Shown: positions 42,719-54,666, numbered from the stretch's first letter. The stretch is DNA of 64,000 bases from Armigeres subalbatus (GCF_024139115.2 NC_085141.1:43769065-43833064), one strand, 5' to 3'. Notes: a model not told the origin generated them from the letters alone. Made by a program: numbers and translations.

Positions 42719-43235
42719 CCATCATAGCAAAAAATAAGGAAAAAACACATACATTTTCGATACTCATGAACGCGGGGAGGGGTCTAGCGGAGCGGCACCT
42801 ATGTCAAAAGAAAGCGCTACTAATCCCCTTTGAGGAAAGCCCGGGGTCATGAAATTTGGTCAACACTTTACTGAGAACGAGCACTTTGAAGGAGGTGTGA
42901 CTGTCGTCCCGGCCTTTTAGGGGTTAAGGAAGGCATTATCTCCTTCCTTCGTTTTACTCCAGGCAAATGTGTACAATTGAAGAAGGGTCCATCTACCCTC
43001 TTTGTCTTATATCGGGCAAAGGTGTTCATTTTAAGAAGGCATTATAACTCGTCTTCCCCTAATATCGGGCGAAGCGATTATAAAAAAAAACATTATCCCT
43101 TTCCTTCGCCTTATACCGGAAGACGCATTAATTTTCTTCCTTTATCTCTATCCTTCTTCCTTATTTTTTCATTCTCTCTTCCTACATCTCACTTCGTATT
43201 TCGCCCTTTCTCGCTCCTCGCATAACACTTCTTGC
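42719..43235. other. Spacer with GGGCGAAG/TTCCTTCG words
   Basis: Phrases such as GGCATTATCTCCTTCCTTCG, ATATCGGGC-AAG and CATTATCCCTTTCCTTCG recur loosely (42930-43120), hinting at a degenerate repeat. No gene. Confidence 0.45.
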
Positions 43236-43520
43236 ATCATATTTTTCACTTCTCACTTCTTACTCCATACTTTTCACTTCTTACTATGTTCTTACTTACT
43301 GTACTTACTTCTCATTTCTTACTTTTCACTTCTCACTTCTCACTTCTCATGTCTCACTTCTCAATTCCCACTACTCACTACTCTCTACTCACTTCTCACT
43401 CCTCGCTTCTCACTTCTCACATCTCACTTTTCACTTCTCACTTCTCACTTCTCATTTCTCACTTATAATGTGTCACTTTTCACTACTCACTACTCATTTC
43501 TCACTTCTTACTTCTCACTC
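43236..43520. repeat. (TTCTCAC)n-type microsatellite
   Basis: Heptamer-based repeats TTCTCAC/TTCTTAC/TACTCAC fill about 285 bp. Confidence 0.95.
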
Positions 43521-43644
43521 GGCCTAATGACGGTTCGGCATAATTGTCTTCGGCCCAATGTCCCAGCATCTTTTTTTTACAATTTTTACAATTTTACGCA
43601 GATTCCTTTTTCAGTTTTAGTTTTATCTGCACTGTGGAAACAAT

Positions 43645-43755
43645 TCGGGGAAATGTTGCATTCGGGGAAATGTTACGTTCGGGGAATTGTTATTCGGGGA
43701 AATTTCATTCGGGGAAATTGCATTCGGGGAATTGGTTTTCAGGGAATTGTCGTAC
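43645..43755. repeat. Short tandem repeat ATTCGGGGAAATTG
   Basis: Seven or so imperfect units of 16-19 bp containing TTCGGGGAAAT. Confidence 0.85.
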
Positions 43756-43919
43756 AATCCGCCATGATTGATGATGAACTTGTTTTGTTTTCAGCATCTG
43801 GAAGAATAGTTTTGGAAATTTCTTGAAAAAATTTCCGAAGGAATTCTTGAGAAGAAGTATGATGATGACTGACTGTGACTGTGAGGTTTATTAAGGAGCA
43901 GGCTGGACATAGGCGACGG

Positions 43920-45040
43920 TGACGATCAAGCTGTGGAACCACGAATGCTGGACGAGGTAAAGAAGGCTCTAAACGAGCTGAAATAGAGTAAAGTTCTTTT
44001 GAAGCACGAACACGGGAGTAAGCAGCTGCATCAATAAATCCACCACATTTTCCAGAAAATATGGGAGGCTGAAGATTTGCCTGCCGGCTGATTGGATGGC
44101 CTCATATGCCCAATCTATAAGAGCGGACACAGACTAAAGTGTGCCAATTACAGAGAGATCACCCTTCTAAACTCGGAGTACAAAATCCTGTCGCGTATCC
44201 TGTTTAACAGACTGATATCACTTGAGGAATCCTTTGCCGGCGAATACCAGGGAGATTTTCGTGAGGGCCGATCAACGACGGATCATATGTTTAGCCTGCT
44301 GATGATCCTTGATAAATGCCAGGAGTACAACTTGCAGACTCTCCATCTGTTCATTGATTTCAAAGAAGCGTACGATTTAGTGAAAGGAAATGAGCTGTGG
44401 CAGATAATGTCTGAACATGGTTTTCCGGCGAAACTGATTAGCCTGATACGTGCAACGCTGGATGGCTCGAAATCAAGTATTCGGATTGCAGACGAAGTGT
44501 TAACCTCGTTTGTGACCTTAGACGGATTGAAGCAGGGTGTTGCACTTTCGAATTTATTGTTCAACATTGCACTCGAGGGCGCTATTAGGAGATCTGGTGT
44601 GCAGAGCAACGGCACTATCATCACACGGTCGCAGTGGCTTTTTATGGACATGAAGCATGGGTGTTAAAAGTGGCGGATCGGAGAGATTTCGGGGCTTTCG
44701 AGCGAAAGGTGCTGCGTACAATACTCGGAGGGAAACTAGGAAATGGTGTGTGACGCAGACGCATGAGTCATGGGCTGTATCGAATATACAAAGAAGAAAA
44801 TATTGTGAATCGTATAAAATACGGCAGACTTCAGTGGGCTGGTCACTTAGTGCGAATGTCGGAAAAAGGAATAGCGAAAACAATATTCAACAGAGAACCA
44901 GGTAGAGTCCAGCGACTTCGTGGAAGGCCACGAGCACGCTGGCTGCACGTGGTGGAATCGGACCTGGGGACCCTAACCGTTCGAGGAAACTGGAGGAACA
45001 TCGCCCAAGGCCGACGATTATGGAGCTCTACAATATGCCA
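43920..45040 (+). pseudogene. RTE copy with stops and an internal deletion
   Basis: From 43925 the RT entry region is recognisable with stops. 44092-44667 is open and reads LICPIYKSGHRLKCANYREITLLN, AGEYQGDFREGRSTTD-like sequence, LFIDFKEAYDL and LDGLKQGVALSNLLFNIALEG. After GTIITRS the sequence jumps to AFYGHEAWVLKVADRRD in another frame and on to FERKVLRTILGG, RIKYGRLQWAGHLVRM and RPRARWLHVV, the RTE C-terminus. The segment with the FADD catalytic residues is deleted. It is the best in-window reference for the gaps in the copy at 9490-24590. Confidence 0.88.
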
Positions 45041-45665
45041 GTTAGGTATTCTTTTGAAAATTCTTCGGTGGATTCTTTTAATTTTTCATTAGGAAATTCT
45101 TTCAAAAATTCCTTCAGAAATTCGTTTAAATTTGTTTCGAAAAACTGTACAGGTTGCTGTGTGGAATTTTCTCCAAGAATTCCTCCTGAAATACATTTTT
45201 TTCCAAAATATCTCCAGATAATCTTCCAGAAATTCTTTCGGAAACTCCTCCAAGAATAATCTATAAAGTTCCCCCCGTAGCTCCTTTATACATTCTTCCA
45301 AGGATTCTTTCGGAAAACCTTCCGAAAAGCTTTGTAAATTTATTCAGAAATTGCTTCGGAATTATTCCGGAAATTTTGTTGAATGAATTATTATAGGAAA
45401 TAGCTGAAGAATGAATTAGGAAATCCTCATGGAATTTACGAAGTAGTTTCATACGGAAACTCCAAAGGATTTTCTGAAGGGATGCACGAAGGAATTTCCA
45501 AAAAAAGATTTCTGAAAGAGTTTCTAAGTGATTTTCTGAAAAGATTCTCGAAAGAATGATTAAATGGAATTCCGAAGGAATTTCAAAAGAGTCTGCGAAG
45601 GATTGAAGAAATTTTTGGAAGAATTGCTAAAAAATCCAAAGGCATGATCAAAGGAATCCCTAAAA
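45041..45665. repeat. Degenerate GGAATTTC-type minisatellite
   Basis: Same word family as 37380-39890 (ATTCCTTCAGAAATTC, GAAACTCC); orientation changes near 45400. No gene. Confidence 0.75.
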
Positions 45666-45669
45666 GCAG

Positions 45670-45746
45670 GTTTTGCAGAACGGAGGTGAGCCAGCCAAGG
45701 GCTGAAAGCCTCCTTAATAAAGATACAAAAAAAAAGTTTTGCAGAA
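45670..45746 (+). mobile_element. Tiny hairpin retroposon, copy 1 (55 bp)
   Basis: The 11-bp sequence GTTTTGCAGAA flanks at 45670-45680 and 45736-45746. The 55-bp insert folds. Outer stem GGAGG (45682-45686) pairs with CCTCC (45709-45713). Inner stem CAGCC (45692-45696) pairs with GGCTG (45700-45704), with loop AAG. After the hairpin come TTAATAAAGATAC and an A-tail of about nine. Target duplication plus A-tail indicate retroposition by a non-LTR machinery. The same fold, with different outer-stem bases, is at 61974-62030. Confidence 0.85.
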
Positions 45747-45749
45747 ATC

Positions 45750-48590
45750 GCTCTCAATAGATAACGAACAAGGGAAAAAGAGAGGCAACGCAGCGTCGTA
45801 GCGTGTGGTTGGCAGGGTTGGCCCCCGCCAAGGGCGCCAGGCTTTAGGGGGGCGCCGAAATCCAGAATTCCGCTATGGGAAATCATGACAAATTATTCAC
45901 AAATTCACTGGTTCAAAGTAATACAGATTCAACCTCTTATCACGATTCTCTCGGGGACTACATCCATAATCAATCGTTTGACGTATTTCCAGAAGGCCCT
46001 GTTCCTCCAATAACTGATACAGGTTATTACCGAATGGTAACACTTTGTGTATGGTGTTGAAATGCTGGGAAATAATTTGTCAAGTTAGTGTCTAACTGTT
46101 ATTTCAAAACGGGTGGGCGATGAATCAAAGCGGTGATTTTTGCAAAGTGGGTGGCAAATGAATACGGTTACCAACAATATAAGCTCCAGAGGCTTCGATG
46201 AAGAAGGCAGAAAAGGAAGAAAACGATCAGTCGAGGTACGAAATACTAAGAACGTACAGCCAATTCGCATCTTTGAAGTTTATTTCATTTCTCGTGAAAC
46301 TCGCTATTTGGAAATAAGTCCGATATTGTGATGTTTGAGAACGAACTAAGTGGGAATCCAGCTACGTGCCTTTTCGACGCCTCTCACCAACTGTAGGTGC
46401 TATTAACACGAGAACGCCATCTTGCAAGTCGGCGTTCTGTTGCCGGTAGTTATCCGCTTGCCTAAGTGCCAGGAATTACCATTTGGCTGGCCGACGTTTG
46501 GTTATTCGTTTCCGGGGTTAACAACTGTTGGCCCCAGTTCTCGAGACGACTTCCGTGGACCAAAGTTATCTGGTCGGGAGACAACTTCCAGCAAACGGTG
46601 CGTAGTGTACAAGACCTGAAGGTACTTTCTCGCCCGAACCGATGGGCGGTAGCACGCCACGAACACCATTTTGTCATACGGCGTCCTGAAAACGACAGCT
46701 ATTGTTCGTCCCAGTTTTTTTACGCATCGTGCCAACTAATGCCGTGTTATCGGCTTCCGTCAACGGATGAAAATTCTGGAATTTTCAGCAACGCCTCGCG
46801 GACGCGACGCCGCTGGGTCATTCGAGGACCATCTGACCAATAACCGCCGGGTCATTCGACGTCCATCCGGTTACTCACTAAATCACTGTATCTCATCGCC
46901 GCCCATACCGCTGAATAAACTATAAAGGTAAAGTGTAATGAATAAATTCTATTTAGATTACTCACCATTCGAAATCTCCCCACGCTCGCACGCCCTGGGA
47001 CCTGGGAGAAAAGAGGATATTTGCGCCAACCACGGAAGCTGCCGTTGGTCAGACCAGCAGCTTGGAGTCTAGGCTAGTCCCTTTCTGTGACAGCAAGAGC
47101 TCCCGCTGTCATGACTTTTCAAGATGGAAAAGGAAATGAAAGTAAAAGGAAGGAACAGGAAAAGCAAATGGAAGGGAGCATGAAACAAGCCTCTGGGGAA
47201 GGAGCCTCAGGATGAGGACTTAAATAAGCCAAAGGCGAAACACAGAGTAGACTAAAAAAGCGTAAATCAAATACTTATAGTTTTTGTTCGCGACTAAAAA
47301 ACTCAAATAGATATAGAAAAAATAATAATAGATATTCGGAAGTAATGATAAGAAATTTGTGTGAATTTGAGATAAATTAGCTCATTTTATGCAGACAAAC
47401 TATGCGGTCGCATTTGATCCACTGTAATTTGTATAAACTGGTAAAGCTTTTAACGGAGAAGAGTATTTGAAATGATGGTATGCCGAATATGAGAATATGC
47501 ATCCAGGGATTTCAGTAACGACGGCAACTGACTTTCGTCAAAGTTGAAATTTATTGGTTCAACCAAAACAACCAGTGCCACCAAATTACCGTTAGACCCT
47601 CTCCAAAAATTCATATATCTTGATCCGAATAGGCCTGTTGGCTATTATGGCCATCAATCAATACACCTGGAATTGTTTTGTTCTTGACACGACTTGGACC
47701 GATCGCTATTCTCACAATTAACCAATTCACTCCAAGGTTGAAATTCATTGAAAGATCAGTAGTTTTTGCAAACCACTGACCAAGCCACTCTGGAGTTGAA
47801 TTTTTCGCCATCCGAAGTTCATCCAATCCACTCCATAAATAGGGTTCTTCTTGATGTAACTAGGTTCGATAGCAATCAAACCATCGACTGGCACAATTGA
47901 GAGCTATTTTATTGACCTAATTAAATCCTTTTTTTGTCGTGAATCCACGCACTAATGGGTCTAGTTTTTTTTTAATTGCATTGGATTATTGAATCTTTCA
48001 GAAAATTGTTTAACTTCAGGGATTTCTAGAAATGTTCTGGTCTTTTAATAACCCTTACTTTCTACCTATTGGAACACATGCAGGTTATAGAGGCTTGAGC
48101 AAAGCAAAAATTCATTAGATCCTCCCTGCAAAAAAGTTAATTTTTAATCTCCCTGCTCTTAACACGCTCTTTGTTTTGAACATCTGCAAGAGTGAGGGGC
48201 GCCCTGTAAAGGTTTTGCCAAGGGCGCTGGGAGTCCACGCTATGGCTCTGATTACAAGTCTCGACAGCAAGTTTCTCAAACTCGTATTCAAGTGCGAAAA
48301 AACAAAATCGGATAGGCAGCCCCCACCGAGAAGTGATGATATCTTGCTCATTTTGCGTTTGGGCCATATTGTTTTGAGCAGCTGTGTAAAGCAAGTTGAA
48401 ATGCATCATCAGGATCAGTTCCCCCTGCGTTTGGAGTTTTTTTAAGACATTTATCATGAGGTATAGCCTCCCGAATCAGTTGTTTATCATGATAGCTTGC
48501 CAAAAAAGTCTCTCGTGGTATGCTACATATCGTAAAAGTATACAGAGATGATAAGTGAGAGATTTTGTTATTTTCTTTTGCATTCAATCC
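45750..48590. other. Region of unknown content, possibly with an LTR-like block
   Basis: 46390-47110 is GC-richer, with AATAAATTC (about 46942), a TGTTGCCGG word (46438) and no supported protein. The frame 46466-46843 lacks any known motif. 47480-47880 on the minus strand has protein-like phrases in two frames (VDGLIAIEPSYI; NLGVNWLIVRIAIGPS), which may be an old element. No target duplication or partner LTR was found. Confidence 0.35.
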
Positions 48591-49530
48591 CTGCCTAAAA
48601 GAAATTTTGAAGACAGTTCTGAAGAAATTCCTGAGGGAAATTTCAAAGGAATTCCAAATCCGAGAGGATTTCTTGAGAAATTACTGAAAGAATTCCTAAA
48701 ATACATTTCGAAAAAAAATCACCGATTCAAATTCCTAACGGAATTTCCAAAGATATTCCTAGAGAAAAATACCTAGGTGTACCTAATGAAAGAATTTCCG
48801 AAGGAGTTCTTGGAAGATTATACAAAGAAATTCTTGCAGAAATTCAAGAATGTCGGAAATTCCTTCAGGATGTGACTTGAAAATTCCGTTCAGAAATTCT
48901 TTTTGGCATTCTACGGTGTTGAACTTAATTTGAAGAATAGAAGAACAGCTAAATAAAGTTAAAAAAAAGTTTTCGCATTCTTTTAGGAAATCCTTTGGAC
49001 ATTCCTCCAGAAATTGAATAATGTTTTTCTCATATTTCTATAAAAAACTACAGGGATTATAAAAATTGGCGGAAAATCTGTTTTTTTAGGGCAATTTCGG
49101 CGTATATAATTAAATTTCAGGGAAAACATTCGATTTGGTGGGTCACGTGCCCCATCGTCCCCCAGCTTAAGACTGGTTTACAGTTCGGAAAACGTGTCAC
49201 GGGATTTGGTCCCCCATGCATTTCAAAGGGGTGGGATTTACGGAATTTAGGTACGGAAAATGAGGTTTTGAGAAAAATCTTATAAAATTGCTGGAGGAAT
49301 GTCCAAAGGATTTCCTAAAGGAATTTTTGGAAGAATTCATGCAGGAAGTTCTGAAGAGATTTCTAAGAGAAATTTCGAAGCAATTTCGAGAATTTCTTCC
49401 TAGAGTTTTGGAAGGGTTTTCTTAAAGAATAACTGAAGGAATTTCTTTGAACAAATCCTAAAATCCCTTTTAAAAAATTGAAAGAGTTCCTAATTTAATT
49501 TTCGCAGGAATTCCTGAAGCAATTTCCACA
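48591..49530. repeat. Degenerate GGAATTTC-type minisatellite, two blocks
   Basis: 48600-48960 and 49270-49530 carry GAAATTCCT-GGAATTTC words. Between them 49060-49260 is unrelated spacer with a GTCACGTGCCCCATCG phrase. Confidence 0.7.
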
Positions 49531-50017
49531 GGATTTCATTCCATCACAACTTAAATGTGGATAATACCCCGCTGACAGAACGGCAGCACTTTCCATGTAA
49601 TCAGAGAGAAGACCGATCATATGGTCATGTAAACAATCCTTTGAATCCGGTCGAACATTTGAGTAGTTCTTCAACTGCATTGTAGTTTTACATTCATATG
49701 TTTATGAAGGTAGAAAAGAATACAATATAGAGTAGAATACGCAACAAATCATCCTTGGTTGCATACTTGAGGTTTTTTATGCTTATCGCTATGATCTATC
49801 CGTCGTGCTGGTATAAAAAACCGCGATAAAATTTTGGATAAATATATAGCACTAGGTGAACCAGTAGAAGTATAAGTAATAGAACGCTAGAGGCGCTGTA
49901 AGCATTTAAATTATTTTGCCAAATTATGCTTCAACAAGCTTTAATTGGCCATCATGTATGCAGCATGTTGTAGTGAATTTTTGATTTCATCACCAACATC
50001 GGTTTGACACTTGTAAT
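49531..50017. other. AT-rich spacer, nothing recognised
   Basis: No repeat partner or gene seen. Confidence 0.5.
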
Positions 50018-50368
50018 ACACACGGAAGAAATAAACTACCCAATAGTGAGTTTAATTCACCCAACCTCGAACATCCGTACGGGAAGCCAAAATTGAGTAA
50101 GTAGGGTCGAAGTAGTTTACCTTTACTCCCATGTTAAAAAAGTACCCAACGGAAAATTTATTGACCCAAATTTAAGTTTAATTCACTCAATTTCGACCTC
50201 AGATAATAAAACTCAAAATTGGCTTCCCGTATTGAACTGGCGTCGTTGGATTGTTTGGCTCTTTTGTTTTTGACAACAAAAGAAAGAGTGGATGAAAGCG
50301 AAGGGAAAAAATAACTCAAAAGTAAGTTTAAAAGTACTCAATTTTGGGTACTTTTTTTTCTTCCGTGC
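50018..50368. mobile_element. MITE with CACGGAAGAAA ends
   Basis: CACGGAAGAAATAAACTACC at the left is mirrored at the right by a complement ending TTTCTTCCGTG. Subterminal inverted repeats GTACGGGAAGCCAAAATTGA / CAAAATTGGCTTCCCGTA strengthen the case. No target duplication was identified. It lies just upstream of the Jockey leader. Confidence 0.8.
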
Positions 50369-50646
50369 AGGTACTTTGGCTGCCAGGTCGTAGTAACCTA
50401 GATGTTTGATTTTGGTTTGAGCTGTCGGGGGCGGAGTCTACGTTCGCCGAACATGTTTGTGCATTTGTAGTGAAGTAGTACAAACCCCCACATATATATT
50501 TTTTTTTTTGATCTCGTTCCAGTTCGAGACAGCAACACGTACGGACGTGTTTTTTGCTCGCGCATTTTTTCGAAGTGTTTTTTCTCGTTCGTTCGCTGTT
50601 TACGTTTTCGCTTGTCGCGTTGGCGTTATTTTCTCCCGGACCCGTC

Positions 50647-51897
50647 ATGGGAGACTCGGTGGCCGAATCGGTCGCTAGAAAAGTGCCTAAGCGCACTGCT
50701 CTTGGAGACCCACGCCCCTCCAAGCAGCTTTTGCAGAGAAACGTGTTATCGCCGTTGCCGCTTGATAACGTCGGCAATCCGCCGAAAAAGAGGAAGAAGC
50801 AGCAATCGCAGCTGCCGCAGGTGCAACCGGAGCGGAAGGAGAAGTGCCCGCCCGTGTTTGTAAAGGTCGATCCGCCAGATTTACGTCCAAAAATTCGCCA
50901 GCTGATCGCTAAGGGGCTGAAATGTACTTTTCGGCTCTGCAGCGAGGGCGTGAAAGTGATGCCGGCCAACAGGGACCATTATCAATCCGTCGTGGAGTTC
51001 CTCGAGGTCCACAAGTATGAGTACTACACTCATGACCACCCCGGCACGAAGCCGCTCAAGGCTTTGCTGCGAGGACTTCACGACATGAAGGAGGAAGAGC
51101 TCCAAGCAGAGCTTGAAAGTTGCGGACTGAAGCCAGTAGCCGTCCACAAGATCGCTCGTCACGACAAGGCGAGGAGATATCGCGACCAGCTTTACCTGAT
51201 CCATCTAGAGCACGGCTCCACTACCTGGAAGGACCTGAAGCTGGTTGGCGTTATAAATTACACCGTCGTTGACTGGGAGCGATATCGGCCAGTGCACCGC
51301 GATGTCACACAATGCACCAACTGCTTCAATTTCGGGCACGGCACCAGGAACTGCCGCATGAAGCCGCGCTGCAACAAGTGTGGCGAACCCCATCCGACGG
51401 ACGAGTGCGACAAAATGGAGGTGGCCGATCCCAAGTGCGCCAACTGTGGCGACAAACATCGCGCCACCACAAAGGGCTGCCCAAAGCGAGCCGAGTTCCT
51501 GGAAATCCGGAAGAAGGCTTCCACCAGGACTATTCCGAAGAAGAACCGTGTTCCCGTAATCAACGAGGTGAACTTTCCAGCCATCCCGGCTCCCCGTCGT
51601 GTGATTCCGTTACTCCCACCGCTACAGCCGCACAAGCGACTGGCAGCGGCAGCGGCATCGGTCCAAGCTCCAACATCGTCGGCACCATCCACCAGCGAAT
51701 GGCCCCCGCTCCCTCCTCCTGGGTTCCGTCGGCAGTCGGAGAACGAAGCCGTCCCATCGGAAGAATCTGCTCCGCTGTACACTCCGGAACAACTGATGCC
51801 GATCTTCGCGCAGCTCGCCACTCGACTGCGCGGCTGCAAAACCCGCTTCGACCAGGTCTTCACTCTTGGCATGTTCATCATCGAAAATGGCTGCTAG
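50647..51897 (+). CDS. ORF1 (gag) of the Jockey-clade element, intact
   Basis: It encodes the RNA-binding gag-like protein that packages the element's transcript. I chose the ATG at 50647 (MGDSVAES). An in-frame ATG at 50554 would add 31 hydrophobic residues that fall in the leader. About 416 residues. The N-terminal third is basic (KKRKKQQ). A gag core spans roughly residues 80-210 (CTFRLCSEGVKVMP, YEYYTHDHPGTKPLK, LRGLHDM). Cys-rich knuckles then follow: CTNCFNFGHGTRNC, CNKCGEPHPTDEC and CANCGDKHRATTKGC. The C-terminal part is Ala/Pro-rich with PPLPPPGF. The frame is open with no stop until it overlaps ORF2 by 11 bases (ATGGCTGCTAG). GC content is clearly higher than in the surroundings. 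Confidence 0.9.
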   Translation: MGDSVAESVARKVPKRTALGDPRPSKQLLQRNVLSPLPLDNVGNPPKKRKKQQSQLPQVQPERKEKCPPVFVKVDPPDLRPKIRQLIAKGLKCTFRLCSEGVKVMPANRDHYQSVVEFLEVHKYEYYTHDHPGTKPLKALLRGLHDMKEEELQAELESCGLKPVAVHKIARHDKARRYRDQLYLIHLEHGSTTWKDLKLVGVINYTVVDWERYRPVHRDVTQCTNCFNFGHGTRNCRMKPRCNKCGEPHPTDECDKMEVADPKCANCGDKHRATTKGCPKRAEFLEIRKKASTRTIPKKNRVPVINEVNFPAIPAPRRVIPLLPPLQPHKRLAAAAASVQAPTSSAPSTSEWPPLPPPGFRRQSENEAVPSEESAPLYTPEQLMPIFAQLATRLRGCKTRFDQVFTLGMFIIENGC

Positions 51898-52743
51898 GGT
51901 AGGCCTGGTCAACTGGAACGCTTGCTCGCTCAAGAGCAAAATAATTGAGCTGAAGGATTTCCTTGAGGAGAAGGAAATAGACGTGGCGTTCATCACCGAA
52001 ACGCACCGGAAACCTGTGAACATCAACATCCCGGACTTCCGCATCGTGCGACTCGACCGGCCGACCAGGGGAGGTGGTGTGGCCATCGCTCTTCGCTACA
52101 ACATCAACTGTCGTCTGCTTCCAAGCTTCCAGCTCAGTGTCATCGAGGTCATCGGTGTCGAAATCACCACTTCGGTCGGCACAATCGCGCTCATCGCGGC
52201 GTACTGTCCAACGCAGGCCAAAGCCGGCGATGGATCATCGGCTGCCCTTCGGAGGACATCGTCAAGCTGACGCGGAGGCAAGGCCAGTATATCATTGCCG
52301 GCGACTTGAATGCCAAACATCAAGCCTGGGGCAACAGTCGCGGCAATCGAAACGGCACCATCTGGAGCAACGACATGGAGGAAGGCCACTACACGATCCT
52401 GAGCCCGGATTCCCCACTCGGCTGAGTCGGTCCGGTGCCCACGCAACGCTCGACCTCTACATAACAAACCTGGTGACCACGTCTCGCAGCCGGTTGTATA
52501 CCAGGAGCTCAGTTCGGATCACTATCCGGTGGTGGCGGAACTGGGCTCCTCGGTCAATCGGCACCAGCAGTTACGGCGGAACTACCACAGTGAACTGGCA
52601 GCGTTTCCAGCAGTGCGTCGATAACACCGTCGACTACGAGGTGCGTCCGGAGACGCCGGAAAGTATCGACCGCCAGCTGTGCGCTATCGAGGAGGCGATC
52701 ACGGCGGCCCGAGAGCAACACGTACCGACGGCTCGGCAGGTAA
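51887..52743 (+). pseudogene. Jockey ORF2 endonuclease, frameshifted, cut by RTE
   Basis: It starts at ATG 51887 (MAARVGLVNWNACSLKSKI). It shows the endonuclease landmarks LVNWNA, FITETHRKP and GGGVAIAL. Near 52225-52260 a frameshift leads to another frame with YIIAGDLNAKHQAWG (metal-binding motif) and LDLYITNL; further shifts occur near 52420. SSDHYPVVAEL (the SDH motif) is recognisable near 52510. The linker is cut at 52743 by the RTE insertion and resumes at 56048. Confidence 0.85.
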
Positions 52744-52760
52744 TTATTATTATTATTTAT

Positions 52761-54666
52761 TCAGACTAAGGCCGAAGTGGCCTGTGCGGTATATAAGAGT
52801 CTCCTCCATTCGGCTCGGTCCATGGCTGCACGTCGCCAACCACGCAGTCTACGAAGGGTCCGCAAGTCATCTTCCACCTGATCGATCCACCTTGCCCGCT
52901 GCGCACCTCGCCTTCTTGTGCCCGTCGGATCGTTGTCGAGAACCATTTTCACCGGGTTACTGTCCGACATTCTGGCTACGTGCCCGGCCCATCGCAGTCG
53001 TCCGATTTTCACGGTGTGAACGATGGATGGTTCTCCCAACAGCTGATGCAATTCGTGGTTCATTCGCCTCCTCCACGTACCGTCCGCCATCTGCACCCCA
53101 CCATAGATGGTACGCAGCACTTTCCTTTCGAAAACTCCAAGTGCGCGTTGGTCCTCCACGAGCATCGTCCAGGTCTCGTGTCCGTAGAGGACTACCGGTC
53201 TAATGAGCGTTTTGTAGATTGTCAGTTTGGTACGGCGGCGAACTCTATTCGATCGGAGCGTCTTGCGGAGTCCAAAGTATGTACGATTTCCAGCCACTAT
53301 GCGTCTCCGAATTTCTCTGCTGGTGTCATTTTCGGCAGTCACCAGTGAGCCCAAGTACACAAATTCTTCTACCACCTCGATTTCGTCACCACCGATGCAA
53401 ACTCGCGGTGGGTGGCTCACATTGTCTTCTCTTGAACCTCTTCCTATCATGTACTTCGTCTTCGACGTGTTGATGACTAGTCCGATCCGCTTAGCTTCCC
53501 TCTTCAGTCTGATGTAAGCTTCCTCCATCTTCTCAAAGTTACGTGCCATAATATCTATGTCGTCGGCGAAACCAAATAGCTGGACGGACTTATTGAAAAT
53601 TGTACCACTCGTGTTAATCCCTGCTCTTCGTATTACCCCTTCCAAAGCGATGTTGAATAGCAAACACGAAAGACCATCACCTTGCCGTAACCCTCTGCGG
53701 GTTTCGAAGGGACTCGAGAATGCCCCTGAAACTCGAACTACGCACATCACCCGATCCATCGTCGTCTTGATCAACCGTATCAGTTTATCCGGAAAACCGT
53801 GTTCGTGCATTAGCTGCCATAGCTGGTCCCGATCGATTGTATCATATGCGGCTTTGAAGTCGATGAATAGATGATGTGTGGGCACGTTGTATTCGCGGCA
53901 TTTCTGCAGTACTTGGCGAATGGCGAACACCTGGTCCGTGGTGGAGCGTTCGCCCATAAAACCCGCCTGGTACTGCCCCACGAACTCCCTTGCAGTTGGT
54001 GCTAGTCGACGGCATAAAATTTGGGAGAGTACCTTGTAGGCGGCGTTCAGCAATGTGATTGCGCGGTAGTTGCTACAATCCAGCTTATCGCCCTTTTTGT
54101 AGATGGGACACGACACCTTCCATCCACTCCTGCGGCAAAACTTGCTCCTTCCAAATCTTGGTAATGACCCAGTGCAGCGCTCTAGCCAGTGCCTCACCAC
54201 CGTGTTTAAATAGCTCTCCTGGTAGTTGGTCAACCCCAGGGGCTTTGTTGTTCTTCAGCCGGCCAATCTCCTCCTGGATTTCCTGGAGATCCGGAGCCGG
54301 GCAAATTATGTCCTGCGCGCGTTCTCCCAGGTCCATCACCATACCGCCATCTTCGTCTGCCACATCGCCATTCAGGTGTTCTTCGTAGTGCTGCCGCCAC
54401 CTTTGGATCACCTCACGCTCGTTCGTAAGAAGGTTCCCGTTTATGTCCTTACACATATCAGGCTGTGGCACGTGGCCCTTACGTGAACGGTTTAACTTCT
54501 CATAGAACTTTCGTGTGTTATTAGCGCGGTACAGTTGCTCCGTTTCTTCACGGTCTCCATCTTCCTGCTGGCGCTTTTCCTCCGGAAAATCGAGTTTTGT
54601 CTGTTCCGCGCCTGTGTATATCGTGCCTCGTTCGCCCTCGTGCGGTGTTGCAGCAATCTCGCCCAT
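52761..54666 (-). pseudogene. RTE reverse transcriptase, one frameshift from intact
   Basis: The frame 54666-54085 holds the charged linker and RT entry (LKNNKAPGVDQLPGELFKHG). Near 54100 the frame changes (LPQEWMEGVVSHLQKG / CPIYKKGDKLDCSNYRAITLLN). The frame 54233-52761 then holds AGFMGERSTTDQ, LFIDFKAAYDTI, RRGLRQGDGLSCLLFNIALEG, the catalytic FGFADDIDIM, LIRPVVLYGHETW, VFERKVLRTIYGG, LRWAGHVARM and ARWIDQVEDDLRTL. Catalytic residues are all present, so only the frame changes separate it from an active sequence. Confidence 0.9.

Noticed and set aside
43876..43912. Reverse-strand relative of the tiny hairpin element (CCAGCCTGCTCCTTAATAAA)
   Set aside because: The AATAAA and CCAGCC words agree, but the hairpin partners and target duplication are missing.
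46466..46843. 125-codon frame in a GC-richer block
   Set aside because: Overlapping frames exist on both strands and no motif is present; more likely an old LTR or untranslated sequence.
50554..50646. N-terminal extension of Jockey ORF1 from the ATG at 50554
   Set aside because: The extra 31 residues fall in the leader and are hydrophobic; the ATG at 50647 gives a more typical gag start. Not excluded completely.
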